64,000 nucleotides of DNA from JADJGC01 sp964576925 (GTDB lineage Bacteria; Zixibacteria; MSB-5A5; CAIYYT01), in NCBI GenBank assembly GCA_964576925.1, contig CAZNWJ010000003.1, positions 186,001 to 250,000 of the forward strand, in the 5' to 3' direction. Position 1 is the first letter of the stretch. Each line of letters begins with the position of its first letter. Shown one piece after another: positions 1-8,135 of this stretch. Under the pieces are notes generated by a model. It worked only from the letters and a program-made list of their open reading frames with translations, made no database searches and had not been told where the DNA came from. A program made the translations under genes and the position numbers.

Positions 1-93
1 GAGATGATCGTTCACTGTGATCGTCACATTGCCGGATGCCAGGCACAGCAGCGGGCACAACAGAATAACCGAAGCTACGCGCAGAAAGGTCAT
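1..93 (-). CDS. 5' end of an exported protein (partial)
   Basis: Only the first 31 codons lie in the window; the gene runs off the left edge. The start ATG (91-93) follows an AAGGAG ribosome binding site 6 nt upstream. The peptide begins MTFLRVASVILLCPLLCLAS, a basic N-terminus followed by a hydrophobic stretch, so a Sec signal peptide with probable cleavage after the LASG region. No consensus lipobox is seen. The product cannot be named from 31 residues. Confidence 0.7.
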   Translation of the reverse strand, partial: MTFLRVASVILLCPLLCLASGNVTITVNDHL

Positions 94-442
94 GATCACT
101 CCTTAATGTGGTTCAAGTCAGTGTTTCGATTCCACCCAACCGTTCGTGCTTGTGTTTACACGAACGAGTCTCTCCTGCAAATCGCGGTTCTGGACTTTTG
201 GACAGACTTCGACCAGCCGACAAAGCCATACCCCAAAGCCGTTGGACTTACAAGAAAGAGTGTATTAATGCGATATTGTTGACTCTGAGCGCGCTGTCGA
301 TGCGTGTTGATTTGACGATGCTTGGTCAATGCGCTCGATGCAAAAGTTATCTATGAAGGTCGAATTTAGCAACATTTTTCTGACAATTTGCAGCAAACCA
401 CCCTTAGTGCTTCGATTCCCGCTGCAAAGGCGACTCGGAAGG
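94..442. other. intergenic region with a perfect inverted repeat
   Basis: This 349-base gap lies between the minus-strand exported-protein gene and the 3' end of the sugar isomerase gene. It should contain the promoter of the former. A perfect inverted repeat, CGTTCGTG-N10-CACGAACG (141-166), sits about 48 nt upstream of that start codon; it could be an operator or a 5' UTR hairpin. I see only a weak sigma70-like match on the minus strand and no RNA gene. Confidence 0.4.
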
Positions 443-1252
443 CTAAGCAGCACCGTCGATTAGATGCTGGAAGCGCTTGGTGACCTCGCGCCAAAGGGCG
501 AGACTCTCAGGCGCAGATTGCGAGACGGGAGACGGAAGATCGAGGTGGAGCGGGATATCCTTGCCGCTCGCGTAAAGGAAGGCCGCGATGCGTTGCCAAT
601 CGACCAGACCTTCGAACGGCAACAACCGATACTGCGACCGTCGATCGGTGTCGGAGAGTTGCATCGCCAATATGCGGTCGGGGTAGGTGTCGAGAAGTCG
701 ATAGGGAGTTTGTTGCGACATCAGGTCAAGCGCTGGGCTGTAACAGATACCGAGGCGGGCAGACGAGAATTCCGCAAGAACGGCATCGAGCGTATCCAGT
801 GATCGTGAGTCAATCAAGTTTTTGACAAGCAGATTAATCCCCATGTTCTCGGCCGTTTCTACAAGGTCCTCCAGCGCACGGATCGCCGAAGTCGTGTCGC
901 TGCCGTGCTTGCTCGGCAAGGCGTGCGTGATGCCGAGCACAACAGCTTGGCAACCAAGCACACGAGCAGCGTGCATCGCATTGGCAATCGTGCAGACGGC
1001 GCCCATGCGGGTTTCTCCGTGAGTGCAGGTGATGTCGGTGTCGGCAATCGTCGGAACGATCAGGAGGGAATAGATGAGATTGCAGGCGCCGGCTTCCGCG
1101 AGCAATTGAAGACGCCCGCTATGGTCTTCGTAACTGCAATGCGCGAAATCACGGTTGAGCGCCAGGGAAGTAAACCCCGCTCGCGCAACAGCTTGATACC
1201 AGTCTTTAATAGTGACACTCGGGTCGATATTAGCGGAAATGCAGAATGTCAT
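443..1252 (-). CDS. sugar phosphate isomerase/epimerase-like TIM-barrel protein
   Basis: The 269-residue protein has the features of the xylose isomerase-like TIM-barrel superfamily (AP endonuclease family 2 fold): an N-terminal ISANIDPS strand, a VVLGITHALPS segment, a helix with an AENMGINLLVKN continuation, and a C-terminal DIPLHLDLPSP strand. Members isomerise or epimerise sugars or related polyols with a divalent metal; the substrate is not evident. It is transcribed divergently from the cupin gene, with only about 95 bp between the starts. The ribosome binding site is weak. Several usual metal-binding acidic and His positions are not obvious, so the activity is uncertain. Confidence 0.7.
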   Translation of the reverse strand: MTFCISANIDPSVTIKDWYQAVARAGFTSLALNRDFAHCSYEDHSGRLQLLAEAGACNLIYSLLIVPTIADTDITCTHGETRMGAVCTIANAMHAARVLGCQAVVLGITHALPSKHGSDTTSAIRALEDLVETAENMGINLLVKNLIDSRSLDTLDAVLAEFSSARLGICYSPALDLMSQQTPYRLLDTYPDRILAMQLSDTDRRSQYRLLPFEGLVDWQRIAAFLYASGKDIPLHLDLPSPVSQSAPESLALWREVTKRFQHLIDGAA

Positions 1253-1346
1253 GCCCGATCAAAATGGCCCTCGTGGCGGGGGAGTCAAGAACAAATTGAC
1301 AGCAGCCGTTGTCCGCTTTAATATGCGCGCAGCGAGAGGAGCCGCA

Positions 1347-1694
1347 ATGAAGGTCCGCAACTACAACAAGGTCGAAAAACGGGATGCCTTCCGCCGCGAA
1401 AAGTCATCCGGTGTCTCTGTCCGGGTGGCAATATCGGTTGAGGACGGCGCCCATCAGCTCGCGATGCGCGTGATCGAGATCGAACCGGGAGGGTTTACCT
1501 CGATGCACTCCGAGTCGCACGAGCAGGCGATTTTTGTGACTAAGGGAGCCGGGTTGGTGACCGACGGCAAGAAGGAATGCCGCCTGGCACCGGATGACGT
1601 TCTTTTTATTCCCGCCGAACAGGAACATCAAATCAAGAATGCCGGTGACGGCCGGCTGATCCTGATCTCATCCATACCTCTCTGCGAGGCATAA
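1347..1694 (+). CDS. small single-domain cupin protein
   Basis: The 115-residue protein matches the cupin_2 fold. Motif 1 is visible as G-G-F-T-S-M-H-S-E-S-H-E-Q (metal-ligand-type His and Glu) and motif 2 as a PDDVLFIPAEQEHQIKN stretch with the terminal His. The frame is open further upstream, but the ATG at 1347 is preceded by a GAGAGGA ribosome binding site and starts a globular domain, so the shorter form is preferred. Such proteins bind a metal and act as isomerases, dioxygenases or sugar-binding regulators; nothing here fixes the substrate. It is divergent from the isomerase-like gene, which may hint at a sugar-related role. Confidence 0.75.
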   Translation: MKVRNYNKVEKRDAFRREKSSGVSVRVAISVEDGAHQLAMRVIEIEPGGFTSMHSESHEQAIFVTKGAGLVTDGKKECRLAPDDVLFIPAEQEHQIKNAGDGRLILISSIPLCEA

Positions 1695-1720
1695 GTTACT
1701 TCTGCAACAGGCTTATTTGA

Positions 1721-1750
1721 CCGCCGCCGGATTACGTAGTCCGGCGGCGG
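1721..1750 (+). terminator. GC-rich hairpin after the cupin gene
   Basis: A perfect inverted repeat with 11-bp arms (CCGCCGCCGGA and TCCGGCGGCGG) and an 8-nt loop lies 27 nt after the cupin stop codon. No run of T follows, so it is terminator-like rather than a canonical intrinsic terminator. Confidence 0.55.
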
Positions 1751-1899
1751 AGTCATTTGGGGTCGTGAAGCTTGAATCGTCTTGACTGCGATTGTTGAAG
1801 GGAGATACTTCTTAGTCGTAGGTTGAATCCCCCAATTCCTGGAGCGTTCTCCTCGGAGCATGACAACGGGAATTCGACCTACAATGTCGCAACACCAAT

Positions 1900-2250
1900 T
1901 CATTGCCGCAATATCTTCTCCATCGCTTTGCCCTTGGCCAACTCATCAATCAGCTTGTCCAGATAACGGATCTTTTGCATCAGTGGATCTTCGATATCTT
2001 CCACGCGGATACCGCAGACCACGCCCTTGATCAGCGCGCAATTGGGGTGCATGCGCGGTGCTTTCGCAAAAAAGGTCTCAAAATCGGTTTCCTGCTCGAT
2101 TTGCTTCTTCAGTCCCGCTTGATCGTAGCCGGTCAACCAGCAAATGATCTGATCGACCTCGGCCTTGGTGCGATTCTTGCGTTCCGCTTTCTGGACATAC
2201 ATCGGATAGACCTTTCCAAATTTCATCAAGAAAACGGGATGCTTGGCCAT
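1900..2250 (-). CDS. DUF2200 family protein
   Basis: The 116-residue protein starts MAKHPVFLMKFGKVYPMYVQ and ends with the family's characteristic EDIEDPLMQKIRYLDKLIDE segment, matching DUF2200 over its full length. The start is the ATG at 2248-2250, 7 nt after an AGGAGG; an upstream ATG two codons earlier is only 1 nt from that site and less likely. Function is unknown; members are small, soluble and conserved across distant bacteria. It stands alone, convergent with the cupin gene. Confidence 0.85.
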   Translation of the reverse strand: MAKHPVFLMKFGKVYPMYVQKAERKNRTKAEVDQIICWLTGYDQAGLKKQIEQETDFETFFAKAPRMHPNCALIKGVVCGIRVEDIEDPLMQKIRYLDKLIDELAKGKAMEKILRQ

Positions 2251-2350
2251 CGGCATTCCTCCTAAGCAGACGTTATGAAATCGACTGAGACACGATTCGT
2301 TGAATGTTAGCACGCGAATGGCCGGTTGGCAATCACGTTTCGTCGGAGCC

Positions 2351-2517
2351 GTAGGTCGGGTTCCGAATTCCGCGCGACAGACACGTTGGAAGGAACGAGC
2401 AAGTGAACGCGGAATGAGAAACCCGACTTTGTGTGGTCATCCGAGAAATGTCGGGTTTCTCGCTTCAGGTTACGGGCCGAACGATTGAGATACAGCAGCG
2501 CTTTGAGCCCGACTTAC
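2351..2517. repeat. MITE-like element with terminal and nested inverted repeats
   Basis: The 167-bp segment is bounded by imperfect terminal inverted repeats, GTAGGTCGGGTT (2351-2362) and AGCCCGACTTAC (2506-2517), with two mismatches. Inside it, GAGAAACCCGAC (2416-2427) and GTCGGGTTTCTC (2450-2461) form a perfect 12-bp inverted repeat, and the first terminus also pairs imperfectly with the 2409-2427 arm. It has no coding potential. Nested palindromes of this kind are typical of non-autonomous miniature elements or REP-type repeats. Confidence 0.55.
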
Positions 2518-2524
2518 GAACTTA

Positions 2525-2561
2525 ATCAAAACGCCACCGAGTCGGATGACTCGGCGGCGTT
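2525..2561 (-). terminator. intrinsic terminator of the haem-binding-type lipoprotein gene
   Basis: Read on the minus strand, a 14-bp stem with one mismatch (AACGCCGCCGAGTC with GACTCGGTGGCGTT) and a 4-nt loop is followed by TTTTGATT. It lies about 40 nt after the stop codon of the gene at 2602-3681. Confidence 0.8.
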
Positions 2562-2601
2562 GTTACTCCAAGGAGGATGCTGAGTAGTCGTCTCGCCTTC
2601 A

Positions 2602-3681
2602 CTACTCGAATTTGATCGTAAACGGCTGCGAACCGGAATGGCGCTGTGCATTCTGGCGCATGACGGCGACGGTGGCTTCGTAGGTGTTGCTGGTATTGAA
2701 GCCGACATCTTCCGACGGCGTCGGTGCAGCCAGCGAACGCCAGAGCACGAGTGTCCAGCGGCTTAACTGCGGATCGTATTCGGAGCGCGCATTGACATCA
2801 TAGCGCGATGTATTGCCGGTACTGTATGCCTGGTTGTAGATGTACCCGGAGATGTGATCCCCCGGTTGCCAGTTCTGTCCAAAGTAAACCAATGCTGTAG
2901 TGTCTTGAGTGTATAGCTGATCACCGGTGTAATTGCGGCCGGAGGTATGCATCAAGCGTGGCTCAGTTTCATCGAGATCGGACAGCGCATTGCGTTTGTA
3001 GAGTTCGACGTCGTAGCTATCCCACTTCTGTTCGGCGCCCCAAAAGAGGTCTTCGGCCATTCCAAAGGGATTGGTGCGTCCGGCGCGCCACATCCAACTG
3101 TCAATGTTGCCGCCGCCTGTAGTGTAGTGCTGTTGGCCGATCGAGTTCGGTGTGCGGAAATGGCAGGTTGAACCGCAATTGGCGCGTTCGGAACCATTGT
3201 TGCCATAGTCAAAGAAGATGCCAAGGCCATCCTCATTTTCCCAGAGGTTGCGTGCAGCCTCCTCCTGATTGAGCAGGAAATTGCCGCTCTTGCCGCGAAT
3301 CGTATCGGGTTTCTGATAGAAGGGCGGAGCATCGTCCTGGAAAATCCAGTGTCCCGGACGGCGTGACTCGGAATCGTCGACCCAGTTGAAGCGCAGGTAG
3401 AGGTTCTGGCCATCCTGAATGCCCTTGATGCGGACGATCGCCGGGCCGAACCAGGCGCCGTAGGCCGAGTCGGTGCCGACCTGAATGGAAGCCTCCTCGG
3501 CGGTATCCCAAACCGGGTCGTTGACGATGCCGGCCGGATCGGGTGCTGTCGTAACAGCCTTGACGATCACTTCGTTATCAGTGGAATCGACGAGTTCATC
3601 ATCATCACTGCCGCAGCCGATCAGCAGGGCCATCGCCACAAAACCGGCCAGCAAGCATGATATGAGGCTCTTATACTTCAT
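2602..3681 (-). CDS. lipoprotein with ethylbenzene dehydrogenase-type haem-binding domain
   Basis: The 359-residue protein starts with a lipoprotein signal (lipobox LIGC, Cys23) followed by an acidic linker, so it is anchored to a membrane facing the periplasm or outside. The rest resembles the EB_dh / cytochrome c-552 DMSO-reductase-like domain: an early DPVWDTAEEASI segment, NLYLRFNWVD, a later RWTLVLWRSL strand and an N-terminal-like beta-sandwich pattern. A CX3CH sequence (Cys169 to His174) interrupts the domain, suggesting a covalently bound haem with atypical spacing. The domain assignment is from pattern, not a search. The gene is monocistronic, with its own terminator and no redox partner nearby. 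Confidence 0.7.
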   Translation of the reverse strand: MKYKSLISCLLAGFVAMALLIGCGSDDDELVDSTDNEVIVKAVTTAPDPAGIVNDPVWDTAEEASIQVGTDSAYGAWFGPAIVRIKGIQDGQNLYLRFNWVDDSESRRPGHWIFQDDAPPFYQKPDTIRGKSGNFLLNQEEAARNLWENEDGLGIFFDYGNNGSERANCGSTCHFRTPNSIGQQHYTTGGGNIDSWMWRAGRTNPFGMAEDLFWGAEQKWDSYDVELYKRNALSDLDETEPRLMHTSGRNYTGDQLYTQDTTALVYFGQNWQPGDHISGYIYNQAYSTGNTSRYDVNARSEYDPQLSRWTLVLWRSLAAPTPSEDVGFNTSNTYEATVAVMRQNAQRHSGSQPFTIKFE

Positions 3682-3754
3682 TGCGTCTCCATTCCTTCAG
3701 TTGGACTCGATTTCAGTGCTGGTAAGCTAATACGATTGTTGAGCTTAGTCAATT

Positions 3755-5446
3755 TTATTCGGCCTTAATGACAACGATCGTCAGGTCATCGGGCTGCGTA
3801 TTGGGATTGCGGAAACGGACGACCTCGTCAATGATCGTCTCGCGAATTTCCCGGGCGCTGCGTTTGCTATTGGATTTTAGCAATTCGACCAGACGATCAG
3901 TTCCAAATAATTCCTGCTTCATGTCCTCGGCTTCAGTGACCCCGTCAGTATAGAGCACGAGCAAATCACCCTCCCGGATATGTATCGGCCGTTCCTCATA
4001 TTCCTTGTCTGCCTGGATCCCGAGCGTCCAGCCGCCGGTAGTGAGGAACTCGACCTCGCCGGTAGCGCGCAGCAAAATCGGCGGATTGTGGCCGGCGTTG
4101 GAGAAGGTGAAAATTCGATTCTTGGCATCGAGCACCCCATAAACAGCAGTCACGAATTTGCCGCGCTCGACCGATTCGCAAATCAGGTTGTTGACTTTGC
4201 GCAAAATGGTGCGAATCGCATAGTTGTTGCGAATTTCGGCAATGAGCGACGCACGATAGGAGGCCATGATCAGCGAGGCGGGGAGTCCCTTGCCGGAGAC
4301 ATCGGCGATCGTCACGCCCAATTGATGGTCGACAATCGGGATGAAGTCGAAGTAATCGCCGCCGACCTCATCGGATGAGATATTGATCGCGTCAAAGTCG
4401 AATCCCGGGTACTTCGCCGGCTCACTGGGAAGGAACGACTGCTGAATCTCGCGCGCGACCTGGAGCTGGTCCTTGATCTTGTTCTTTTCTAGAGTCTCTT
4501 GGATCAACCGTGCGCGCGCAATCGAAAGCGATGCTTGATTCGCAAACGCGGTGACCATTTCGAGGTCGGAAGGAGAATAGGCGTCGAGGCGGTCTGATTC
4601 CAGGTTAAAGGCGCCAATAACTTCATTTCCTGAAAACAACGGCACAACCAATTCCGAGCGCGTGCTGGAGCGCGTGTTGACGTAACGGCTATCCTCGGCG
4701 ACATTGGGCACGATCACCGGCTCCCCTGTCTTGGCGACCCAGCCGACGAGGCCGCGCCCCGCCTTGAGCCGCAGCAGTTCTGCAGAAGTCGATTCGTGAT
4801 AGCCCTGCGAAAACAATTCTTCGATCGTCTCGCCGTGATGGCTGAGGATGTAAATTCCGATGGCGTCGAAAGTAATCAGCTTCTCCAGCGCCGCGACGAT
4901 GCTGCGGAACACTTCGCCAAGCCGGATCGACATGGAAAGGATCGTGCCGGTTTCCTGCAACAGCTCGAGCTCGAGTTCGATGCGATGCAGGCTGTCGATG
5001 AGAATTGCGTTCTGCAGTCTCAAACGAAATTCCGGCAGGTTGCCTTCGACGTAGGCTGCGAGTTTCTGCAAATCTCTCTTGGCGAAGAGAAGAAACATCA
5101 CCGGGATAGTCTCCACGGCCTCGAAAGCAAAGCTCTTCGCGTTCTTGATTTCAACGGAGAAGTGAGTCGCGATCTGCTTCACCAGCGGGATGGCATCGAT
5201 GTTTTGGTCGCCGGTCAGAAGTTCGTACTCGCTGGGGATGATGTCCCGCAGCGACAACTGCGCGTGTTTATCGCTCGTCAGCAGGTGCACTTCCAGTTCG
5301 AGTCGCTTGCGGTGGTAGATCAGCACGGCCATGCCGGCATCCTGCAGTTGCGGGCGGAGAAACGCCTGCAACTCGGCGATATAGCTCAAGCGGCTGCGCG
5401 AGAAGGCGCGCTCGCGACTCATCAATTTTGCTGTGATCTCACTCAT
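3755..5446 (-). CDS. GAF-domain SpoIIE/RsbU-type serine phosphatase
   Basis: The 563-residue soluble protein has an N-terminal region of unknown type (1-160), a GAF domain (about 165-312), a short helical linker with AREIQQSFLP (331-340) and a PP2C-type SpoIIE domain (about 350-560). The phosphatase motifs are intact: GGDYFDF (362-368), ADVSGKG (381-387), FSNAGHNPP (448-456) and YTDGVTEA (499-506), including the metal-binding Asp residues. Such proteins dephosphorylate anti-sigma-factor antagonists in partner-switching pathways in response to a signal sensed by GAF. No antagonist or anti-sigma kinase gene is adjacent. It is divergent from the riboswitch-controlled TonB receptor gene. Confidence 0.9.
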   Translation of the reverse strand: MSEITAKLMSRERAFSRSRLSYIAELQAFLRPQLQDAGMAVLIYHRKRLELEVHLLTSDKHAQLSLRDIIPSEYELLTGDQNIDAIPLVKQIATHFSVEIKNAKSFAFEAVETIPVMFLLFAKRDLQKLAAYVEGNLPEFRLRLQNAILIDSLHRIELELELLQETGTILSMSIRLGEVFRSIVAALEKLITFDAIGIYILSHHGETIEELFSQGYHESTSAELLRLKAGRGLVGWVAKTGEPVIVPNVAEDSRYVNTRSSTRSELVVPLFSGNEVIGAFNLESDRLDAYSPSDLEMVTAFANQASLSIARARLIQETLEKNKIKDQLQVAREIQQSFLPSEPAKYPGFDFDAINISSDEVGGDYFDFIPIVDHQLGVTIADVSGKGLPASLIMASYRASLIAEIRNNYAIRTILRKVNNLICESVERGKFVTAVYGVLDAKNRIFTFSNAGHNPPILLRATGEVEFLTTGGWTLGIQADKEYEERPIHIREGDLLVLYTDGVTEAEDMKQELFGTDRLVELLKSNSKRSAREIRETIIDEVVRFRNPNTQPDDLTIVVIKAE

Positions 5447-5511
5447 ACATCAACTCACAGTATCGACTTCTCCCGCAGCGATCTTGCCCGCACGGGATAC
5501 AGCGTTTGTCG

Positions 5512-5540
5512 AGAATACGCGCGCTCCGCGGCAATGGCAA
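5512..5540 (-). promoter_or_regulatory. sigma70-type promoter for the SpoIIE phosphatase gene
   Basis: On the minus strand TTGCCA (5535-5540) and TATTCT (5512-5517) are separated by exactly 17 nt, about 65 nt upstream of the start codon. Confidence 0.55.
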
Positions 5541-5599
5541 GCGCAAAAGGCCCGAATATTGCTGATGGGTTTCTGATATCTCATCTACTCAAATTTAAC

Positions 5600-5628
5600 T
5601 TGACAGGAACGGTCTCGTTCTCTACGAT
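5600..5628 (+). promoter_or_regulatory. sigma70-type promoter of the cobalamin riboswitch transcript
   Basis: TTGACA (5600-5605), a 17-nt spacer and TACGAT (5623-5628) lie immediately upstream of the cobalamin riboswitch, with an expected transcript start near 5635. Confidence 0.7.
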
Positions 5629-5649
5629 GACAATCACATTGTCAACCGA

Positions 5650-5803
5650 TTTACGGCGCTGACAGCTTAATAGGGAAGCGGGTGAAAATCCCGCACAGCC
5701 CCGCTACTGTAAGCAGCTACGAAATCCCCACCAAGCCACTGGGAAACCGGGAAGGCGCGGGAAAGTAGGTTCGAAGCTGACGAGTCAGGAGACCTGCCGT
5801 GAG
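5650..5803 (+). promoter_or_regulatory. cobalamin (AdoCbl-class) riboswitch aptamer
   Basis: The conserved core is present in order: TAGGGAAGCGGGTGAAAATC near 5671, CCCGCACAGCC, CCCGCTACTGTAAGC, the CCACTGGGAAACCGGGAAGG segment, and the B12 box AGTCAGGAGACCTGCC (5783-5798). It lies in the leader of the TonB-dependent receptor gene and is followed by an intrinsic terminator. Cobalamin binding is expected to lower expression of the downstream genes. Confidence 0.95.
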
Positions 5804-5850
5804 TCATAACCTACAACTCATTCCTGCGCGGGTTTCAGGAGTCAGTCCTG

Positions 5851-5875
5851 ACCGACTTTCGCAAGTCGGTTTTTT
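5851..5875 (+). terminator. riboswitch-controlled intrinsic terminator
   Basis: An 8-bp hairpin (ACCGACTT, loop TCGC, AAGTCGGT) runs directly into six T, 24 nt before the receptor start codon. A second small hairpin (CAGGA-GTCAG-TCCTG) precedes it, and GCGGGT (5828-5833) can pair with ACCCGC (5878-5883) around both. This is the likely expression platform, acting by transcription termination. Confidence 0.85.
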
Positions 5876-5898
5876 GTACCCGCCCGTGGAGTTCATTT

Positions 5899-8118
5899 AT
5901 GGTGAACCTCTTCCGGGCTTTCTCGTCTCACCGATTCAAGCCCATCCGGTTTGTGCAGCGTCAGGGAAGGCGTTCCAAACCGCAAGCCTCACAATCTTCG
6001 TGGTTAATCTTTGCCGCCGCGTGCGCGCTGCTCACTGCCGGAGCGCAGCTCGCTGCCCAGGACTTTGCGAGCATCCGCGGCACCGTAATCGATGCGCAGT
6101 TCGGTGTTCCGGTCGGAGGAATCATCGTTACGGCGATGCCCCAGGGAAACTATGCAACCACGGATGCCGACGGTCGTTTTCTGTTGCTGCGTCTGCCGCC
6201 GGGCGAAACGGTTTTGAAGACTTCCTCCCCTTTTACTGCTGACGGCAGGTTCGGTCCTTACCTGCTCCGAGAAGGCACCGAGCTCGAAATCGTCCTTGAG
6301 GTGCGATCTCTTGAAACAATCGGATCGCCTCAAGAAGTTACCGCCGAGCGCGAGGAAACAATCGGAACGACTTCGTTTGATCGGGCGGAGATCGCTGCTT
6401 CAAACGCACGCAGCGTGGGTGAGTTCCTCAATCACCGGGGAATTCACATCGAGTCGGACGGACGCACGCAATACGCTTCACTGCGCGGCTACACTCCGCA
6501 GAGCGTGCTTGTCCTGCTTGACGGAGTCCCCCTCAATCCGGATGGAGGCGCCGCCGACTTGAGTTCGATTCCCGTTCGTTCCATCGGTCGAATCGAGATT
6601 GTCACTTCCGGCGCGGCGGCGCGTTACGGCGCCAATGCTCTCGGCGGGGCCATCAACATTGTGACGTATCGCCCGCAAACACTCAGCACTGCGGGACTCT
6701 CCGGGATGGTGACCAGCGGCAGTTTCGATCTCAAGAAAATGGGCAGCATCGCTGAGTTCGGAATGCTTGGCACAATTGTCGCAGCCAACTACGAGTACCA
6801 ACGGCAGGAAAACGACTACGAATACGAGCATCCTTACCTGGGGAATCAACCACGGCGGAACAACTTCCGGCGCGCCTATGCGGCGTTCGTTTCGGCGCAG
6901 TCGGTTCGCTGGCCGGAGCTGTCGTTGACCGCGCAACTTTCGAACTCACACAGCGGCCTCCCCGGCGCGGTGTTCCAGGAGACAACGGGCGCAACGCTTG
7001 CCAAGCGCGAGAACCAGCTCCTGGCTCTGCGCTATGCCGATCACGACCTCGAAGTCACCGGCTCCTACCGCGAGATCGGCCAGTATTTCCGCGATCGCGA
7101 GGCACACGTAGCCTACGAAAAAGACTACCGCCAGATTGCTCGTCAGTTTTCTGCGCTCTGGACAGCGAAGCCGATTGATGGCGTTGCGACAACTGTCGGG
7201 GGCACAGCCGTCGCCGAGACGTTTTTCAACGATGATCTCGTTCAGCCAAATCACTCATTGCCGCGGACCAGCCGACGTTCCGGAGGGCTATTCGCCGGTG
7301 CGCGGTTGGAACGACGGCTCGGGAAGATTCAAGGCAAACTTGATGGACGCTGGCGAATCGATCGCATCGGCGATGACGATCACGCCTCGCCATTTGGTGG
7401 AGTAACGGCCAGGTTCGGCGAAAGCGCTTATTTCGGCGGTGACGCGAGCTACGGCGAATCATTCCGGTTGCCGCCGCTTGATGCGCTTTTCTGGCGCGAG
7501 GACGTATTCACCGAATCGAATCCAAGCCTGCGGCCAGAAACAGCGATCATGCGCGATGTCGGAATCGTGTTCGGCACAATGCGGCCGTTGCGGGTTGAAG
7601 GCCGAGTGACCTGGTTTTCGAGCAATCTTGCTGATTTGATTGTCTGGCGACGCCAGTTTGACGGCAAGTACAAACCCGTCAATGTCGATCGTGCTCATCA
7701 CAGCGGCACAGAACTCAGTTTGCAGACGAGTCTACTGCGTGAGCGGGTCTCGCTATCGTATTCCCGAAAGACCCTGGCCGCAACCAACGAATCGCCGACC
7801 GGTGGATACCAGGGAAATACTATTCCCTTCAAACCGAATCGCAGCGAACGCTTCGGCGCCGAATTCACATTCTGGCAGGTGCGCACGCAATACCACTACT
7901 CGTTTACGGGCGAGAGGTATATTCGTGAGGCGAATTCCAAAGCCCTGCCGGGTTTCGCGCTGCACGACATAATCGTGGAACTCAAGTTTCACATGTGGCA
8001 GACAGCCAGCGCCGTCCGCCTGGCAGTATACAATCTAACAAACAAGCGCTACGAGCTGCTCGAGCGCATGCCGATGCCGCTGCGTTCCGTTTCATTCACG
8101 TACTCACTCGAAGTTTAG
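5899..8118 (+). CDS. btuB: TonB-dependent outer membrane receptor, probably for cobalamin
   Basis: The 739-residue protein has a basic N-terminal extension (1-33), a hydrophobic signal segment (34-53, ending AGAQLAAQ), a carboxypeptidase-regulatory-like domain (about 56-136), a plug domain (about 150-258, with SLRGYTPQSVLVLLDGVPLN and GANALGGAINIVT) and a beta-barrel to the C-terminus. This is the architecture of TonB-dependent receptors that bring scarce ligands across the outer membrane. The cobalamin riboswitch just upstream makes B12 or a precursor the likely ligand. The ATG at 5899 has a GGAG 7 nt upstream. The next gene follows by 17 nt and is probably co-transcribed. The gene symbol rests on context; close homology to E. 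coli BtuB is not shown. Confidence 0.85.
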   Translation: MVNLFRAFSSHRFKPIRFVQRQGRRSKPQASQSSWLIFAAACALLTAGAQLAAQDFASIRGTVIDAQFGVPVGGIIVTAMPQGNYATTDADGRFLLLRLPPGETVLKTSSPFTADGRFGPYLLREGTELEIVLEVRSLETIGSPQEVTAEREETIGTTSFDRAEIAASNARSVGEFLNHRGIHIESDGRTQYASLRGYTPQSVLVLLDGVPLNPDGGAADLSSIPVRSIGRIEIVTSGAAARYGANALGGAINIVTYRPQTLSTAGLSGMVTSGSFDLKKMGSIAEFGMLGTIVAANYEYQRQENDYEYEHPYLGNQPRRNNFRRAYAAFVSAQSVRWPELSLTAQLSNSHSGLPGAVFQETTGATLAKRENQLLALRYADHDLEVTGSYREIGQYFRDREAHVAYEKDYRQIARQFSALWTAKPIDGVATTVGGTAVAETFFNDDLVQPNHSLPRTSRRSGGLFAGARLERRLGKIQGKLDGRWRIDRIGDDDHASPFGGVTARFGESAYFGGDASYGESFRLPPLDALFWREDVFTESNPSLRPETAIMRDVGIVFGTMRPLRVEGRVTWFSSNLADLIVWRRQFDGKYKPVNVDRAHHSGTELSLQTSLLRERVSLSYSRKTLAATNESPTGGYQGNTIPFKPNRSERFGAEFTFWQVRTQYHYSFTGERYIREANSKALPGFALHDIIVELKFHMWQTASAVRLAVYNLTNKRYELLERMPMPLRSVSFTYSLEV

Positions 8119-8135
8119 CATCCAGGAGTATACTC

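Noticed and set aside
1628..1903. A 91-codon minus-strand frame between the cupin and DUF2200 genes
   Set aside because: It spans the terminator hairpin and the 3' end of the cupin gene, and its composition is not protein-like.
2300..2488. A 62-codon plus-strand frame across the repeat at 2351-2517
   Set aside because: Its codons come from the palindromic repeat; there is no ribosome binding site.
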